Of a stretch of 64,000 bases of DNA, positions 32,636 through 40,609 are shown one piece after another. The stretch covers positions 1 through 64,000 of the forward strand of contig JAOZFH010000047.1 in NCBI GenBank assembly GCA_027491415.1, given 5' to 3'. The notes below the pieces were generated by a model. The model ran no database searches. It was not told the DNA's origin and saw nothing but the letters and a program-made list of their open reading frames with translations. Made by a program: the position numbers and the translations under genes. The stretch's first letter is position 1; every line of letters begins with the position of its first letter. Origin of the DNA: Thermoproteota archaeon (lineage in GTDB: Archaea > Korarchaeota > Korarchaeia > Korarchaeales > Korarchaeaceae).

Positions 32636-33928
32636 CTACTCCAGCGTGTAGACCTTCAACCCAACGGGTATCCTGCTCAGCTCGTAGGTCCTCCTACCGA
32701 CTATCACCCTAATCCCAGAGAGGTGCGCCTTGTCCACAATTCGCTGAGTAACGTTCCCATCGTACACGAGGTACTTCGCTCCGTCAACCGAGTCCAGCTG
32801 CTCGTGCAGGTCGCTCACCCTTACCTCCTTCACCTTTTTCATGTCCTCGGACAGGAGGATCGCCTTTCCGCTGGAGATTGCCTCTTTAACCCAGTCTCTG
32901 AACTCCTTGGGGATCCGCTTCTCCCACAGCTCCTCAACCGGAGGAGGTCCGGCGTGCTTCGTCACGGCAGATCCTGCCTGGGGTTGTTGGATCTCCGCGG
33001 GAGCCTGAGGCGGGGGTGGTCTACTCACGGGCTTTGGGATCCCCATCCTCTCCCGCTCTTCGGACGCTGAAACTGCAGACTCAAGCGCCTTCCTGATCTC
33101 CTTGGCCGTGAGGTCTTGCACGCCCTTGCCAGGGGGGGCCCTAGCAACGTAGTCCACATCCGTCTGCTCCAAGAGGGCCCTGAGAACCATCTCCCCTCCG
33201 CGATCCCCGTCAACGAAGGCTATGGCATCCTTCTGGGCTATCAGCTTCACCACCGTGTCGGGGACCCTCTCGACGGCCCCGCCAACCGATATGACGTTGG
33301 TCCAGCCGTACCTCAGCATGTTTACGACATCCGCCCGGCCCTCCACGACTATCAGCTCCTCGGACTCGTCCACCCCAGGGCCGGCTGGGAGCCTTTCTGG
33401 GCCGTAAAAGACCACCTCTTCGCGGGAGGCCTCTCTCAGGATCTTGTCAAGCAGGTCCTTGGACGACTCCGCTGCCTGGCTCCTCCACTCCTTGAGTATC
33501 TCCACGGCCCTCTTAGCAATAAATCTCCTCTTCTCCTCACGTTCATCTGTAATTTTTCTCAATTTGACCTTTGCAGTGTAAGGTCCAACACGATCAACGC
33601 TCTCCATGGCGGCGGCGATAATGGCCGTCCGGGCCTTGTCTAGGCTGCAGCCGACCTGAATGACGCCCCTCGTCTTCGCGCCCTCGTTCTTGAGGTGAAC
33701 CTTTATCCTGCCTATCTTTCCGGTCCTCTGGAGCTCTCTCAGCTCTAGCTCGGGCCCTATGAGACCCTCAAGCTGACCGAACAGCGCCCCTATAACGTCG
33801 CTGTCGTCCACATGACCGTTAACGACTATGTCGAGGTGGATCAGGTACTTGGGGTGGTGCTCTGCATCCCTGTTCCTGTTCCCAAGAGGCCTCGACTCGA
33901 ACCCAGGGGAATTCCTCAAGTCAAACAT
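32636..33928 (-). CDS. dnaG: Archaeal DnaG-type primase (Toprim), exosome-associated
   Basis: Archaeal DnaG has a Toprim catalytic core; it is reported both to make primers and to be a subunit of the RNA exosome. Seen: N-terminal HLDIVVNGHVDDSDVIGALFGQ with ELQRTGKIGRI, Toprim motifs VVEGRADVVNMLRYG and AFVDGDRGGEMVL, a Pro-rich linker (RPPPPQAPAEIQQP) and a C-terminal domain. No zinc-binding domain, as usual in archaea. About 430 residues. Start ATG 33928 or TTG 33919 (GGTGA eight bases before). The 238-base upstream gap is the second-longest untranslated stretch in the window (see 34059). Confidence 0.94.
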   Translation of the reverse strand: MFDLRNSPGFESRPLGNRNRDAEHHPKYLIHLDIVVNGHVDDSDVIGALFGQLEGLIGPELELRELQRTGKIGRIKVHLKNEGAKTRGVIQVGCSLDKARTAIIAAAMESVDRVGPYTAKVKLRKITDEREEKRRFIAKRAVEILKEWRSQAAESSKDLLDKILREASREEVVFYGPERLPAGPGVDESEELIVVEGRADVVNMLRYGWTNVISVGGAVERVPDTVVKLIAQKDAIAFVDGDRGGEMVLRALLEQTDVDYVARAPPGKGVQDLTAKEIRKALESAVSASEERERMGIPKPVSRPPPPQAPAEIQQPQAGSAVTKHAGPPPVEELWEKRIPKEFRDWVKEAISSGKAILLSEDMKKVKEVRVSDLHEQLDSVDGAKYLVYDGNVTQRIVDKAHLSGIRVIVGRRTYELSRIPVGLKVYTLE

Positions 33929-34058
33929 CACCTCTCCTCAAGCGGGTATTGAGCCTGGAACGGCGCCCCAGACTCCTCTAACCACCCAATCAATTGCGAT
34001 TGATCGTCAAACTCGACCGATAACACTCCCTTCAACACCCGGTCTGAGAGGGGGTTGA

Positions 34059-34140
34059 GCGCCTGCCAACTAATCCCGCGGGCTCACCGGTCGGCCCACG
34101 CCGTCCTCCCTCGCCCGGGGTCATGCAGTGGCAGGCGCCA
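34059..34140 (-). ncRNA. Candidate structured RNA or long dnaG leader
   Basis: A perfect 10-base inverted repeat (GCGCCTGCCA at 34059-34068, TGGCAGGCGC at 34129-34138) encloses about 60 bases with a further stem (CGTGGGC with GCCCGCG). A TATA-like element at 34163-34170 predicts minus-strand transcription starting at about 34140, the outer edge of this hairpin. Two more hairpins follow toward dnaG (ATCAAT-TGCG-ATTGAT at 33989-34004, and an imperfect one at about 34030-34060). Not a tRNA: no GGTTCAA arm. It could be a free small RNA or a 210-base 5' leader. Identity unknown. Confidence 0.45.
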
Positions 34141-34162
34141 TGTCTATTCTCTCAGGGACCCC

Positions 34163-34170
34163 AAATTTAA
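34163..34170 (-). promoter_or_regulatory. TATA-like box at the idsA stop codon
   Basis: TTAAATTT on the minus strand, overlapping the end of the prenyl synthase gene. Expected start of transcription is the base of the large hairpin at 34059-34140. Confidence 0.5.
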
Positions 34171-35237
34171 CGGTTCCTGAACACGAGCGCGTCGGCAAGC
34201 TCTGAGAGGAGCTGTAAGAACTCTGGGTCTGCAGCTCCCTCAAGGGATTTCAAGGCAGCCTTAGACTCCTCCAAGAGTTCTATTGCCTTGGAGCGTGCGT
34301 AGTCGAGCGAGCCAGTCTCTCTCACCACGTTCCTGACGAAGTCTACATCTTCGTCGCCTGCAGACGGGTTGCCCAAGATGCTCAGCATCCTGCCCCTCTC
34401 CTGAGGAGAGCAGCGCTCTAAAGCCCGTATTATTAGGATGGTACGCTTTCCCTCCTTCACATCCGAGTCCGCTGGCTTGCCCGTAACCCTTGGGTCTCCG
34501 AACAGCCCCAGAATGTCGTCCACTATCTGGAACGCCACCCCCACCTTGCGCCCGTAATCGTCGAGGTGTCTGAGGAGCGAGTCCGGCGCGCCAGCTAGAA
34601 TGGCTCCCATCTTAAGGGAGGCCGCGAAGAGGGCGCCTGTCTTGAGAGAGAGCATCCTGAGCACCGCCTGCTCATCTGGCGCCTCCTCGCTGCAGCTCAG
34701 GTAGAGGTCCAGCAGCTGACCCTCAATCAGCCTCCTGTAGGCCTCGACATACTCGACGGCCGCGGCGTTGGCCCTATCAAATGGAAATCCGGACTTGAGG
34801 AGGGTCTCAATCCCCAGCCCAAGCAGGCTGTCGCCTCCGAGGATACCAATCGAGATCCCAATGTTGGATGGGGCTCTCTCCACCCCCAGCGATGCGAACC
34901 AGTCGCGCCCAAGGACGTGAAAGGCCGGCCCACCCCTCCTCGTCAGGCTCTCATCCATGATGTCGTCGTGGATCAGAGAAGACGCGTGGAGGAGCTCGAC
35001 GGATATGGCCGCCCGGTAGATGCCCTCGTGGTCCCCTCCGAACCCCCTGTACGCCGCCACCACCGACAGGGGCCTTAACCTCTTTCCTCCCCTCAAGAGG
35101 TACTCTGTGAGCTTTTCGTAGTAGTCTGAGGTCTCACGGGACGGAGATTCAGCGCTAATCTCCTGCATGAACCTTGAAATCTCCTCGTCAATGCGGCCCT
35201 TGTTCTCCGAGATGAAAGCCTCGAGTATTCCGGTCAT
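34167..35237 (-). CDS. idsA: Short-chain isoprenyl diphosphate synthase (GGPP/FPP synthase)
   Basis: Condenses IPP with allylic diphosphates to make geranylgeranyl or farnesyl diphosphate for archaeal lipids. First Asp-rich motif LIHDDIMDESLTRRG, second FQIVDDILGLFGD with following KPADSDVKEGKRT; conserved GGKRLRP near the N-terminus. 356 residues from ATG 35237, preceded by GGTGAG; GTG 35246 is an alternative. Product length cannot be fixed from sequence alone, though a Ser-Ser rather than bulky residues before the first motif (LLHASSLIHDD) allows chains beyond C15. Completes the isoprenoid theme with the mevalonate cluster. Confidence 0.93.
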   Translation of the reverse strand: MTGILEAFISENKGRIDEEISRFMQEISAESPSRETSDYYEKLTEYLLRGGKRLRPLSVVAAYRGFGGDHEGIYRAAISVELLHASSLIHDDIMDESLTRRGGPAFHVLGRDWFASLGVERAPSNIGISIGILGGDSLLGLGIETLLKSGFPFDRANAAAVEYVEAYRRLIEGQLLDLYLSCSEEAPDEQAVLRMLSLKTGALFAASLKMGAILAGAPDSLLRHLDDYGRKVGVAFQIVDDILGLFGDPRVTGKPADSDVKEGKRTILIIRALERCSPQERGRMLSILGNPSAGDEDVDFVRNVVRETGSLDYARSKAIELLEESKAALKSLEGAADPEFLQLLSELADALVFRNR

Positions 35238-35302
35238 CTCACCCACACCGTCTCGCCAACGCCTATCGAAAACCAGTTTTTAAAACGCAACCGACGGGCT
35301 CG

Positions 35303-35310
35303 GGAGGTGA
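35303..35310 (+). promoter_or_regulatory. Full Shine-Dalgarno that defines a CTG start (trpS)
   Basis: GGAGGTGA, the complete anti-16S match, six bases before CTG 35317. The nearest ordinary start codon, TTG 35332, is 21 bases away. Confidence 0.75.
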
Positions 35311-35316
35311 CCCCGC

Positions 35317-36453
35317 CTGCCGCCAAATGAATTGGATCCTTGGTCTAGCGACCTCATTCAAGACTACAAAAGACTAGTGGAGCAATTCGGTCTATCCGAG
35401 ATTAGAGACGATCACTTAGAACTCTTCGGGGACGCACCCTTCTTCCGCCGCAGGATAATCTTCGCACACCGCGACCTGGATGTGATAGCCGAAGCCATCA
35501 GGACCGGGAAGGAGTATGCGGTCCTGACCGGGATAAAGCCCACGGGGGAGTACCACCTTGGAACGTTTCAGACCGTGAAGGAGTTCGTGTACTTCCAGAG
35601 GAAGTCGATGAGCGCCGTAGCCTTGTTCTCGATAGCCGACATAGAGGCGTGGGAGGACAACGGGCAGGACTTTGACATCAGCAGGAAGGTGGCCGTCAGC
35701 AACGTGGCCGACCTCCTGGCGGCGGGCCTGGACCCCGAGAGGTCCTACATCTACTTTCAGAGCAAGGAGATCAGGGTACACGAGATAGCGGCCCTGGCCG
35801 CGAGGGGGATCACCCTGGCGACGATGAAGGCGGTGTACGGCGAGAGGCACATGGGGCTATATCTGTCGGCCCTGGTCCAGATAGGGGACATCCTTCTCCC
35901 CCAGCACCCCGACTTGGGTGGGCCTAAGCCCACAATAGTGCCCGTCGGCGTGGACCAGGACCCCCACCTCCGCCTGACGAGGGATGTCACCGCCAAGCTG
36001 AGGTCAAAGTGGGGTTTCATGGAGCCCTCCTCCACGTACCACCTGATCATCAGGAGCCTGCTGGGCGACAAGAAGATGTCCAAGCGTGATCCCATGAGCT
36101 ACATAAGCCTGAGAGACGACGAGGACCTGGTTCGAAAGAAGATTCTGAACGCGTTCACGGGAGGTCGGGAGACGGCGAAGCTCCAGCGGGAACTCGGCGG
36201 AGAGCCTTGGCGGTGCGTGGTGTATGAGATAGCGAAGTTCCACCTCTTCCCCGAGGGAGACTCTGAGCTTGAGAAGATCTACAGAGAGTGTGTTAACGGA
36301 GAGCGGCTCTGCGGCGAGTGTAAGGCACAGATAACTGAGGAACTGCTCAGAGAAATGCGTGAGCACGAGAAGAGAAGGGCGGAGGTTCTCCCACTCGCCA
36401 AAAAGATCGTTGAGGGGGCGTCCAGGCGCCAACCTTTATATAGCCTGGCCTGA
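35317..36453 (+). CDS. trpS: Tryptophanyl-tRNA synthetase, probable CTG start
   Basis: Class I synthetase charging tRNA(Trp). Seen: N-terminal LDPWSSDLIQDYKRLVEQFG of the archaeal/eukaryotic form, HIGH as TGIKPTGEYHLGT, KMSKS as GDKKMSKRDP, and the C-terminal GERLCGECK segment typical of archaeal TrpRS. 378 residues from CTG 35317, six bases after a complete GGAGGTGA; the first canonical in-frame start, TTG 35332, lies too far from it. The 3' end overlaps the promoter of the eS17 gene. Confidence 0.93.
   Translation: MPPNELDPWSSDLIQDYKRLVEQFGLSEIRDDHLELFGDAPFFRRRIIFAHRDLDVIAEAIRTGKEYAVLTGIKPTGEYHLGTFQTVKEFVYFQRKSMSAVALFSIADIEAWEDNGQDFDISRKVAVSNVADLLAAGLDPERSYIYFQSKEIRVHEIAALAARGITLATMKAVYGERHMGLYLSALVQIGDILLPQHPDLGGPKPTIVPVGVDQDPHLRLTRDVTAKLRSKWGFMEPSSTYHLIIRSLLGDKKMSKRDPMSYISLRDDEDLVRKKILNAFTGGRETAKLQRELGGEPWRCVVYEIAKFHLFPEGDSELEKIYRECVNGERLCGECKAQITEELLREMREHEKRRAEVLPLAKKIVEGASRRQPLYSLA
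36435..36442 (+). promoter_or_regulatory. TATA box of rps17e
   Basis: TTTATATA inside the last codons of trpS, about 36 bases before ATG 36474; predicted mRNA leader about 10 bases. Confidence 0.6.
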
Positions 36454-36473
36454 CGGGCTTGCGGAGAGGGCCC

Positions 36474-36677
36474 ATGGGAACAGTCAGGGAGAAGGCCATA
36501 AAGAGAATGGCCTACAAGCTCGTCAAGCAGTATCCCGAACTCTGGACCACGGACTTTGAGCATAACAAGAGGATCCTTCAGAGGATAGCTGACGTGCGGT
36601 CCAAGGTGTACAGAAACCGGGTGGCCGGCTACATAACCAGACTCAAGAAGAGGGAACTTCAGGGAACCCTAGTCTGA
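36474..36677 (+). CDS. rps17e: Ribosomal protein eS17
   Basis: Small-subunit ribosomal protein of archaea and eukaryotes. MGTVREKAIKRMAYKLV start, FEHNKRILQRIADVRSK middle and NRVAGYITRLKKR end are diagnostic. 67 residues, the usual archaeal length. ATG follows GGAGAGGGCCC, and a strong TATA box sits 36 bases upstream, within trpS. Confidence 0.95.
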   Translation: MGTVREKAIKRMAYKLVKQYPELWTTDFEHNKRILQRIADVRSKVYRNRVAGYITRLKKRELQGTLV

Positions 36678-36762
36678 TTTCACTCCTCTCCCGGCTGGAT
36701 TCCCTCCCTTTCAACCGTTTCGCTTGTCAGGGTTATTATCCGACTTCACCCGGCTTCTCGGG

Positions 36763-38175
36763 ATGGGTTTGGAGGAGTTCGGCGGATCGCCCTTTGATAG
36801 CCTGCTGACGAAGATCCAACGAAGAGCAGCCAGGGTCTCCGTGCTGGGGCAGGGATACATCGGGCTGCCAATATCCCTGTTGTTGGCCATATCGGGCTTT
36901 GAGGTGGTCGGCTACGACGTAAACGAGAGGCTCGTGGAGGGCCTGAACTCGGGGACCACCCCCTACCCCGGCGAGCCCGACCTCCCCGAACTCCTCCGAC
37001 AGGGACTCAGTTCTGGGAATTACAGGCCCACGGCCGACCCTGACGATATATCCGGGGCTGATGCCTTCATAATCGCCGTTCCGACCCCCAGAATTAACGG
37101 GGGGGAGCCAAACCTCGCGTACCTGCTCGATGCCATCGAGACCGTAAAGAGGTCAATCAAGGGAGACGCCGTTGTGATCGTGGAGAGCACGGTCCCCCCG
37201 GGTACCACGTCGGGTATCGTGGCCACGTCCCTTCTCAGAGAAATTCCCCACCGAGTGTTCATAGCCCACTGCCCGGAGAGGGCCATGCCCGGCCAGCTAA
37301 TCAGAGAACTCACAGAGGCGAGCAGGATTGTCGGGGGAATCGATGAGGAGTCTGCGCTGCTGGCCAAGGAACTTTACAGCTCATTCAGCCGGGGCGAGAT
37401 AATCACCACCGACGCGACAACGTCCGAGGTTGTGAAGCTCGTGGAGAACACGTACAGGGACGTGAACATCGCCCTGGCGAATGAAGTCGCCAGGATATGC
37501 TCGGTGTTGGGGGTCAGCGCTAGAGAGGTCATAGAACTCGCTAATCTCCATCCGAGAGTCAACCTGTTGAAGCCCGGGATAGGGGTCGGCGGGAGCTGCC
37601 TCACGAAGGACCCCCTCTTCCTGGCCAACGCCTCGACCGAGAGGGGATACCCTCCGGAACTCGTCATCTGTGCGAGGAAGTTGAATGAAGATATGCCGAG
37701 GGTCGCGGCCAGGCAGATAATATCCTTCTTGGAAGAGACGGGTGGCGTTGAGGGGGCCGTCGTGGCCATCTTGGGCACGGCATATAAGGGCGGGGTGGGG
37801 GACGCAAGAGAAAGTCCTGTAAAGGATCTAGTCTCCGTTCTTAAGTCAGCAGGAGTCCGTGTCCGAGCCTACGACCCCAGATGTGAGGAGTATTTCGGGG
37901 CTGAGGTTGCCGGAAGCCCTTATGAGGCTGCAGAGGGCGCCAGGTGCATCGTTCTGGCCACGGACCACCCCGAGTTCAAGTCTCTAGATCTCGCCAGACT
38001 GAGGGCGGCTTGCGCAGAAGGGGGACCAGTACTTCTGTACGACGGGAGGCTCATGTTCGAGAGAAAGAGGGTAGAAGAGGTCGGATTCGTCTACTCCGGG
38101 GTCGGGGAACCCCTGCTCAGGCCTTCCGAGCTACTTGAAGTAAGAGTTGGAACGCGTCGAGGATCTTTGGCCTGA
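36763..38175 (+). CDS. UDP-sugar dehydrogenase (UGD/WecC family), second copy
   Basis: NAD-dependent oxidation of a UDP-hexose to the uronate. Rossmann start VSVLGQGYIGLPIS, central YRDVNIALANEVA, catalytic loop GVGGSCLTKDPLFL with Cys, Lys and Asp intact, and C-terminal UDP domain (LGTAYKGGVGDARESP). Paralog of the truncated gene at 1-906, which has lost the catalytic Asp. ATG 36763 lies about 27 bases after a TTATTAT element, suggesting a leaderless mRNA; TTG 36724 is the alternative. Converges with, and overlaps by 59 bases, the Fe-S protein gene; the C-terminal tail encoded there is poorly conserved. Confidence 0.9.
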   Translation: MGLEEFGGSPFDSLLTKIQRRAARVSVLGQGYIGLPISLLLAISGFEVVGYDVNERLVEGLNSGTTPYPGEPDLPELLRQGLSSGNYRPTADPDDISGADAFIIAVPTPRINGGEPNLAYLLDAIETVKRSIKGDAVVIVESTVPPGTTSGIVATSLLREIPHRVFIAHCPERAMPGQLIRELTEASRIVGGIDEESALLAKELYSSFSRGEIITTDATTSEVVKLVENTYRDVNIALANEVARICSVLGVSAREVIELANLHPRVNLLKPGIGVGGSCLTKDPLFLANASTERGYPPELVICARKLNEDMPRVAARQIISFLEETGGVEGAVVAILGTAYKGGVGDARESPVKDLVSVLKSAGVRVRAYDPRCEEYFGAEVAGSPYEAAEGARCIVLATDHPEFKSLDLARLRAACAEGGPVLLYDGRLMFERKRVEEVGFVYSGVGEPLLRPSELLEVRVGTRRGSLA

Positions 38176-39205
38176 CCTTAGCCCCCCTCAATGCGGCCTT
38201 GACGGCTGAGTACGCGGCCGGGTGGACGAAAGCAACGTAGGTCAGGCCCTCCCCCTCCGCCTGGGATGCTATTTCCCTTCCAAGACGCTCGATAACGTCC
38301 GGTCTCGCGTTGTAAGTCACCAAATATCCGCAGGAGGCGCAGATTTTCGAGTAGACCACGGGGACGTTGGCCTCCGATAGGATCTGGAACATGGCCTCGT
38401 TGGCACCTTCGTGCCAGCAGTCTGGCACTAGAAGCACCCCTCTCGAGAATTTCTTTGAGGCCATCTTCTCATCCACGACATTCGCATCGGAAAGGGATTC
38501 GTGAAGGGTCTTTGCAGTTAAGCCGGCCTCAGAGAGTCTAGAAGCCGCTTCAGGGCAGGCTGTAACGATTCTTTCGACTCCCCGCTCCCTGAGAATTTCC
38601 GACAGAGACTCCAGCTCCTCTCTAGCCTCATCGAAGTATCCCGCCAGCCTTAGAACCTCCCCGCAGGATGGGCGAGAGTCGGCCAGTGAGGGTACGCTCA
38701 GCCATCTCATCGCCAGTTCGGATGCGGCAACGGCCGCTTCGGGAGAATTCAGGACCCAGCGGCCCAAGTAAAGGATCGATGATCCGCCCTCCTCTGGTGG
38801 ACTCCACGCCCCCTCTTGTGCTGCAGGTTCAAATAGGGGCAGGTTCGTCCTAATTTTTCTGGGCAGGGCGGCGACTTCCAGTGGAGGAACATATCCTAGG
38901 TCTATCAGCTCCTTCCTGGTCCTAAGTATGAGTTCAGAGGGCCTGACGTCGTAGGGGCAGGGTGGATCGCATCTCCCGCAGAGAACAGATATGTACATGT
39001 GCTCGATCTTGTCGATGAAGACGGGGATGTCTCTGAGGGCCAACATTGAGGCCAGGTTGACCCAGCCCCTCGGTGAGTACGCCTCGTTGAACTGTAGGGT
39101 TCTGTGAACTGGACAGTGGAGGTTGCATTCGCCACACCTAAGGCAGAATTGGAGCCCCCTAGTGAGGTCCTCGCTGAATAGTGGCTCCTTTTCCTCTGAC
39201 GACAT
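38117..39205 (-). CDS. Fe-S subunit of a GlcDF-type 2-hydroxyacid dehydrogenase
   Basis: Two [4Fe-4S] ferredoxin-type clusters near the N-terminus (CLRCGECNLHCPV, about 21-33, and CGRCDPPCPY, about 76-85). The C-terminal part holds cysteine-rich CCG-domain remnants (DCWHE, CASCGY) as in GlcF and HdrB/D. It passes electrons from the FAD subunit just upstream (39211) to a membrane acceptor. 362 residues. The downstream end overlaps the UDP-sugar dehydrogenase gene on the other strand. Glycolate, D-lactate or D-2-hydroxyglutarate oxidation are all possible. Confidence 0.82.
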   Translation of the reverse strand: MSSEEKEPLFSEDLTRGLQFCLRCGECNLHCPVHRTLQFNEAYSPRGWVNLASMLALRDIPVFIDKIEHMYISVLCGRCDPPCPYDVRPSELILRTRKELIDLGYVPPLEVAALPRKIRTNLPLFEPAAQEGAWSPPEEGGSSILYLGRWVLNSPEAAVAASELAMRWLSVPSLADSRPSCGEVLRLAGYFDEAREELESLSEILRERGVERIVTACPEAASRLSEAGLTAKTLHESLSDANVVDEKMASKKFSRGVLLVPDCWHEGANEAMFQILSEANVPVVYSKICASCGYLVTYNARPDVIERLGREIASQAEGEGLTYVAFVHPAAYSAVKAALRGAKVRPKILDAFQLLLQVARKA

Positions 39206-39210
39206 GCCCC

Positions 39211-40548
39211 TTATCCCCCTCTAGTTGGCACGATCTTACCCGGATTCAAGATCCACGCTGGATCAAAGACCTTCTTGAGCAGAGCGAAGGCAGCCGCCGC
39301 CTCCGGCCTGTGCTTGGCGAAGGCATGGGCCATGGTGCGACCTATCCCGGTCCCAAATCCCAGAACTCCCCCGTTACCGGCAAACAGCTCGGCCGCGCTC
39401 TGAGAAGCTGATACCGCCCTCCCTAAGAGTTTGTCGTCTAGGGGATCGAAGAGGAATCCCACAGTCACCCATCCGAGAGGCACTGAGGATACGGTCAGCG
39501 TAGAGACCCTGTACCTTGAGGCGGTTCTGTCTATCTCGGGGATGATGTCGCGGAGCGTGGATCTGGGGAGCGCCGCGCTCACGAATATCGCAGCCTGCTT
39601 GGCTTGCTTTATCGCCCTTATGATCGGCTCGTTTCTGTCCGGCAGCTGCCCATCAAGCACATCGTGGCTCAGCGGTTTGAACTCCTCAAGCACCTCTCGC
39701 AGGATCTTTGAGTTGGATTCTATGCACTCGGAGGTCCCCGTGAAGGTGATCAGGGCTCTAGCGCCCGCCTCCTGCTCTCCCTCCGCGACCTCCAAGACAT
39801 CCCTATGAAACACGTCCATGGCGGCTGGCCTCGCTCCTCTCTCAGCTAACTCCGAGAGTAGAGCCAGGGCGTCAAGTGAATCGAGTAGATCGAGCGAGTG
39901 CGTCACCACCTGAGGCCGCCTCGCCAACCTGATGGTCACCCGGGTTATGACGGCCAGGGTGCCCTCCGAACCCAAAATGGAGTCCATCAAGAACCTGGGT
40001 CCTCCGGCCTGGTAGCCCCTGAGGTCGATCCACCGGCCAGCAGGCGTCACCGCCCTTAAGCCTACGACGAAATTCCTCATGGTCCCGTAGCTCACAGACA
40101 GGCTCGATGCGGCGTCCGTGGCCGCGAGTCCCCCTATCGTCGCGCTGCCACCACCAGCTAGTCCAATAGGGAGAAAGAAATCGCCCCCGAGCTTTTCCTC
40201 AAGCTCCTTAACCCTGAGGCCTGGGCCAGCCTCGACCGTCCCCTCCTCTTCGTCTAGTTCGAACACCTCATCCAAGCCCGTGAGATCCAGAACCACGCCA
40301 CCCTCAACCGGAATGGGTCCCCCAACCAGGGAAGTGGCCGCCCCTCGTGGGGTCACGAAGAACTCATGCTCCGTCGCCGCCTGCAGAACCTCTCCGACCT
40401 CCTCCTCCGACGTGGGACGGACGACGGCATCCGGCATCTGCCTGACGTTAGAAGCGTCGAAGGAGAAGGTGGCAAGCGAGATCTCGTCTGACAGTATTCT
40501 ATCGTCACCCAGAATCTTACCCAGTATCTTCACGAGGTCTTCTGGCAT
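39211..40548 (-). CDS. FAD-linked oxidase, GlcD/D-lactate dehydrogenase type
   Basis: PCMH/VAO-family flavoprotein oxidising a 2-hydroxyacid. FAD-binding segment VTPRGAATSLVGG and PIGLAGGGSATIGGLAATDA, then ILGSEGTLAVITRVTIRL, and a C-terminal cap ending in GTGIGRTMAHAFAKH and DPAWILNPGKI. About 445 residues; start ATG 40548 preferred to TTG 40563 because of the TATA position. Pairs with the Fe-S subunit six bases downstream, forming one enzyme. It shares a promoter with the glycine-cleavage gene gcvT, which hints at glyoxylate/glycine metabolism. Confidence 0.87.
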   Translation of the reverse strand: MPEDLVKILGKILGDDRILSDEISLATFSFDASNVRQMPDAVVRPTSEEEVGEVLQAATEHEFFVTPRGAATSLVGGPIPVEGGVVLDLTGLDEVFELDEEEGTVEAGPGLRVKELEEKLGGDFFLPIGLAGGGSATIGGLAATDAASSLSVSYGTMRNFVVGLRAVTPAGRWIDLRGYQAGGPRFLMDSILGSEGTLAVITRVTIRLARRPQVVTHSLDLLDSLDALALLSELAERGARPAAMDVFHRDVLEVAEGEQEAGARALITFTGTSECIESNSKILREVLEEFKPLSHDVLDGQLPDRNEPIIRAIKQAKQAAIFVSAALPRSTLRDIIPEIDRTASRYRVSTLTVSSVPLGWVTVGFLFDPLDDKLLGRAVSASQSAAELFAGNGGVLGFGTGIGRTMAHAFAKHRPEAAAAFALLKKVFDPAWILNPGKIVPTRGG

Positions 40549-40580
40549 CTTGCAGTCTGCCAAAGTCTCCGGAGAAATGG

Positions 40581-40587
40581 TTTAAGA
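40581..40587. promoter_or_regulatory. Shared TATA box for glcD-like operon and gcvT
   Basis: TTTAAGA, nearly palindromic, centred 27 bases before ATG 40610 of gcvT (leaderless) and about 35 bases before ATG 40548 of the oxidase on the other strand. Confidence 0.55.
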
Positions 40588-40609
40588 TTTCGCGCTCAAC
40601 ACCAACGCG

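Noticed and set aside
32324-33643. Plus-strand frames opposite pelA and dnaG
   Set aside because: Antisense shadows; no Shine-Dalgarno or promoter, and the minus-strand genes are certain.
34059-34140. tRNA gene at the large hairpin
   Set aside because: Stem length and total size are near those of a tRNA, but the T-arm GGTTCRA and D-arm sequences are missing on both strands.
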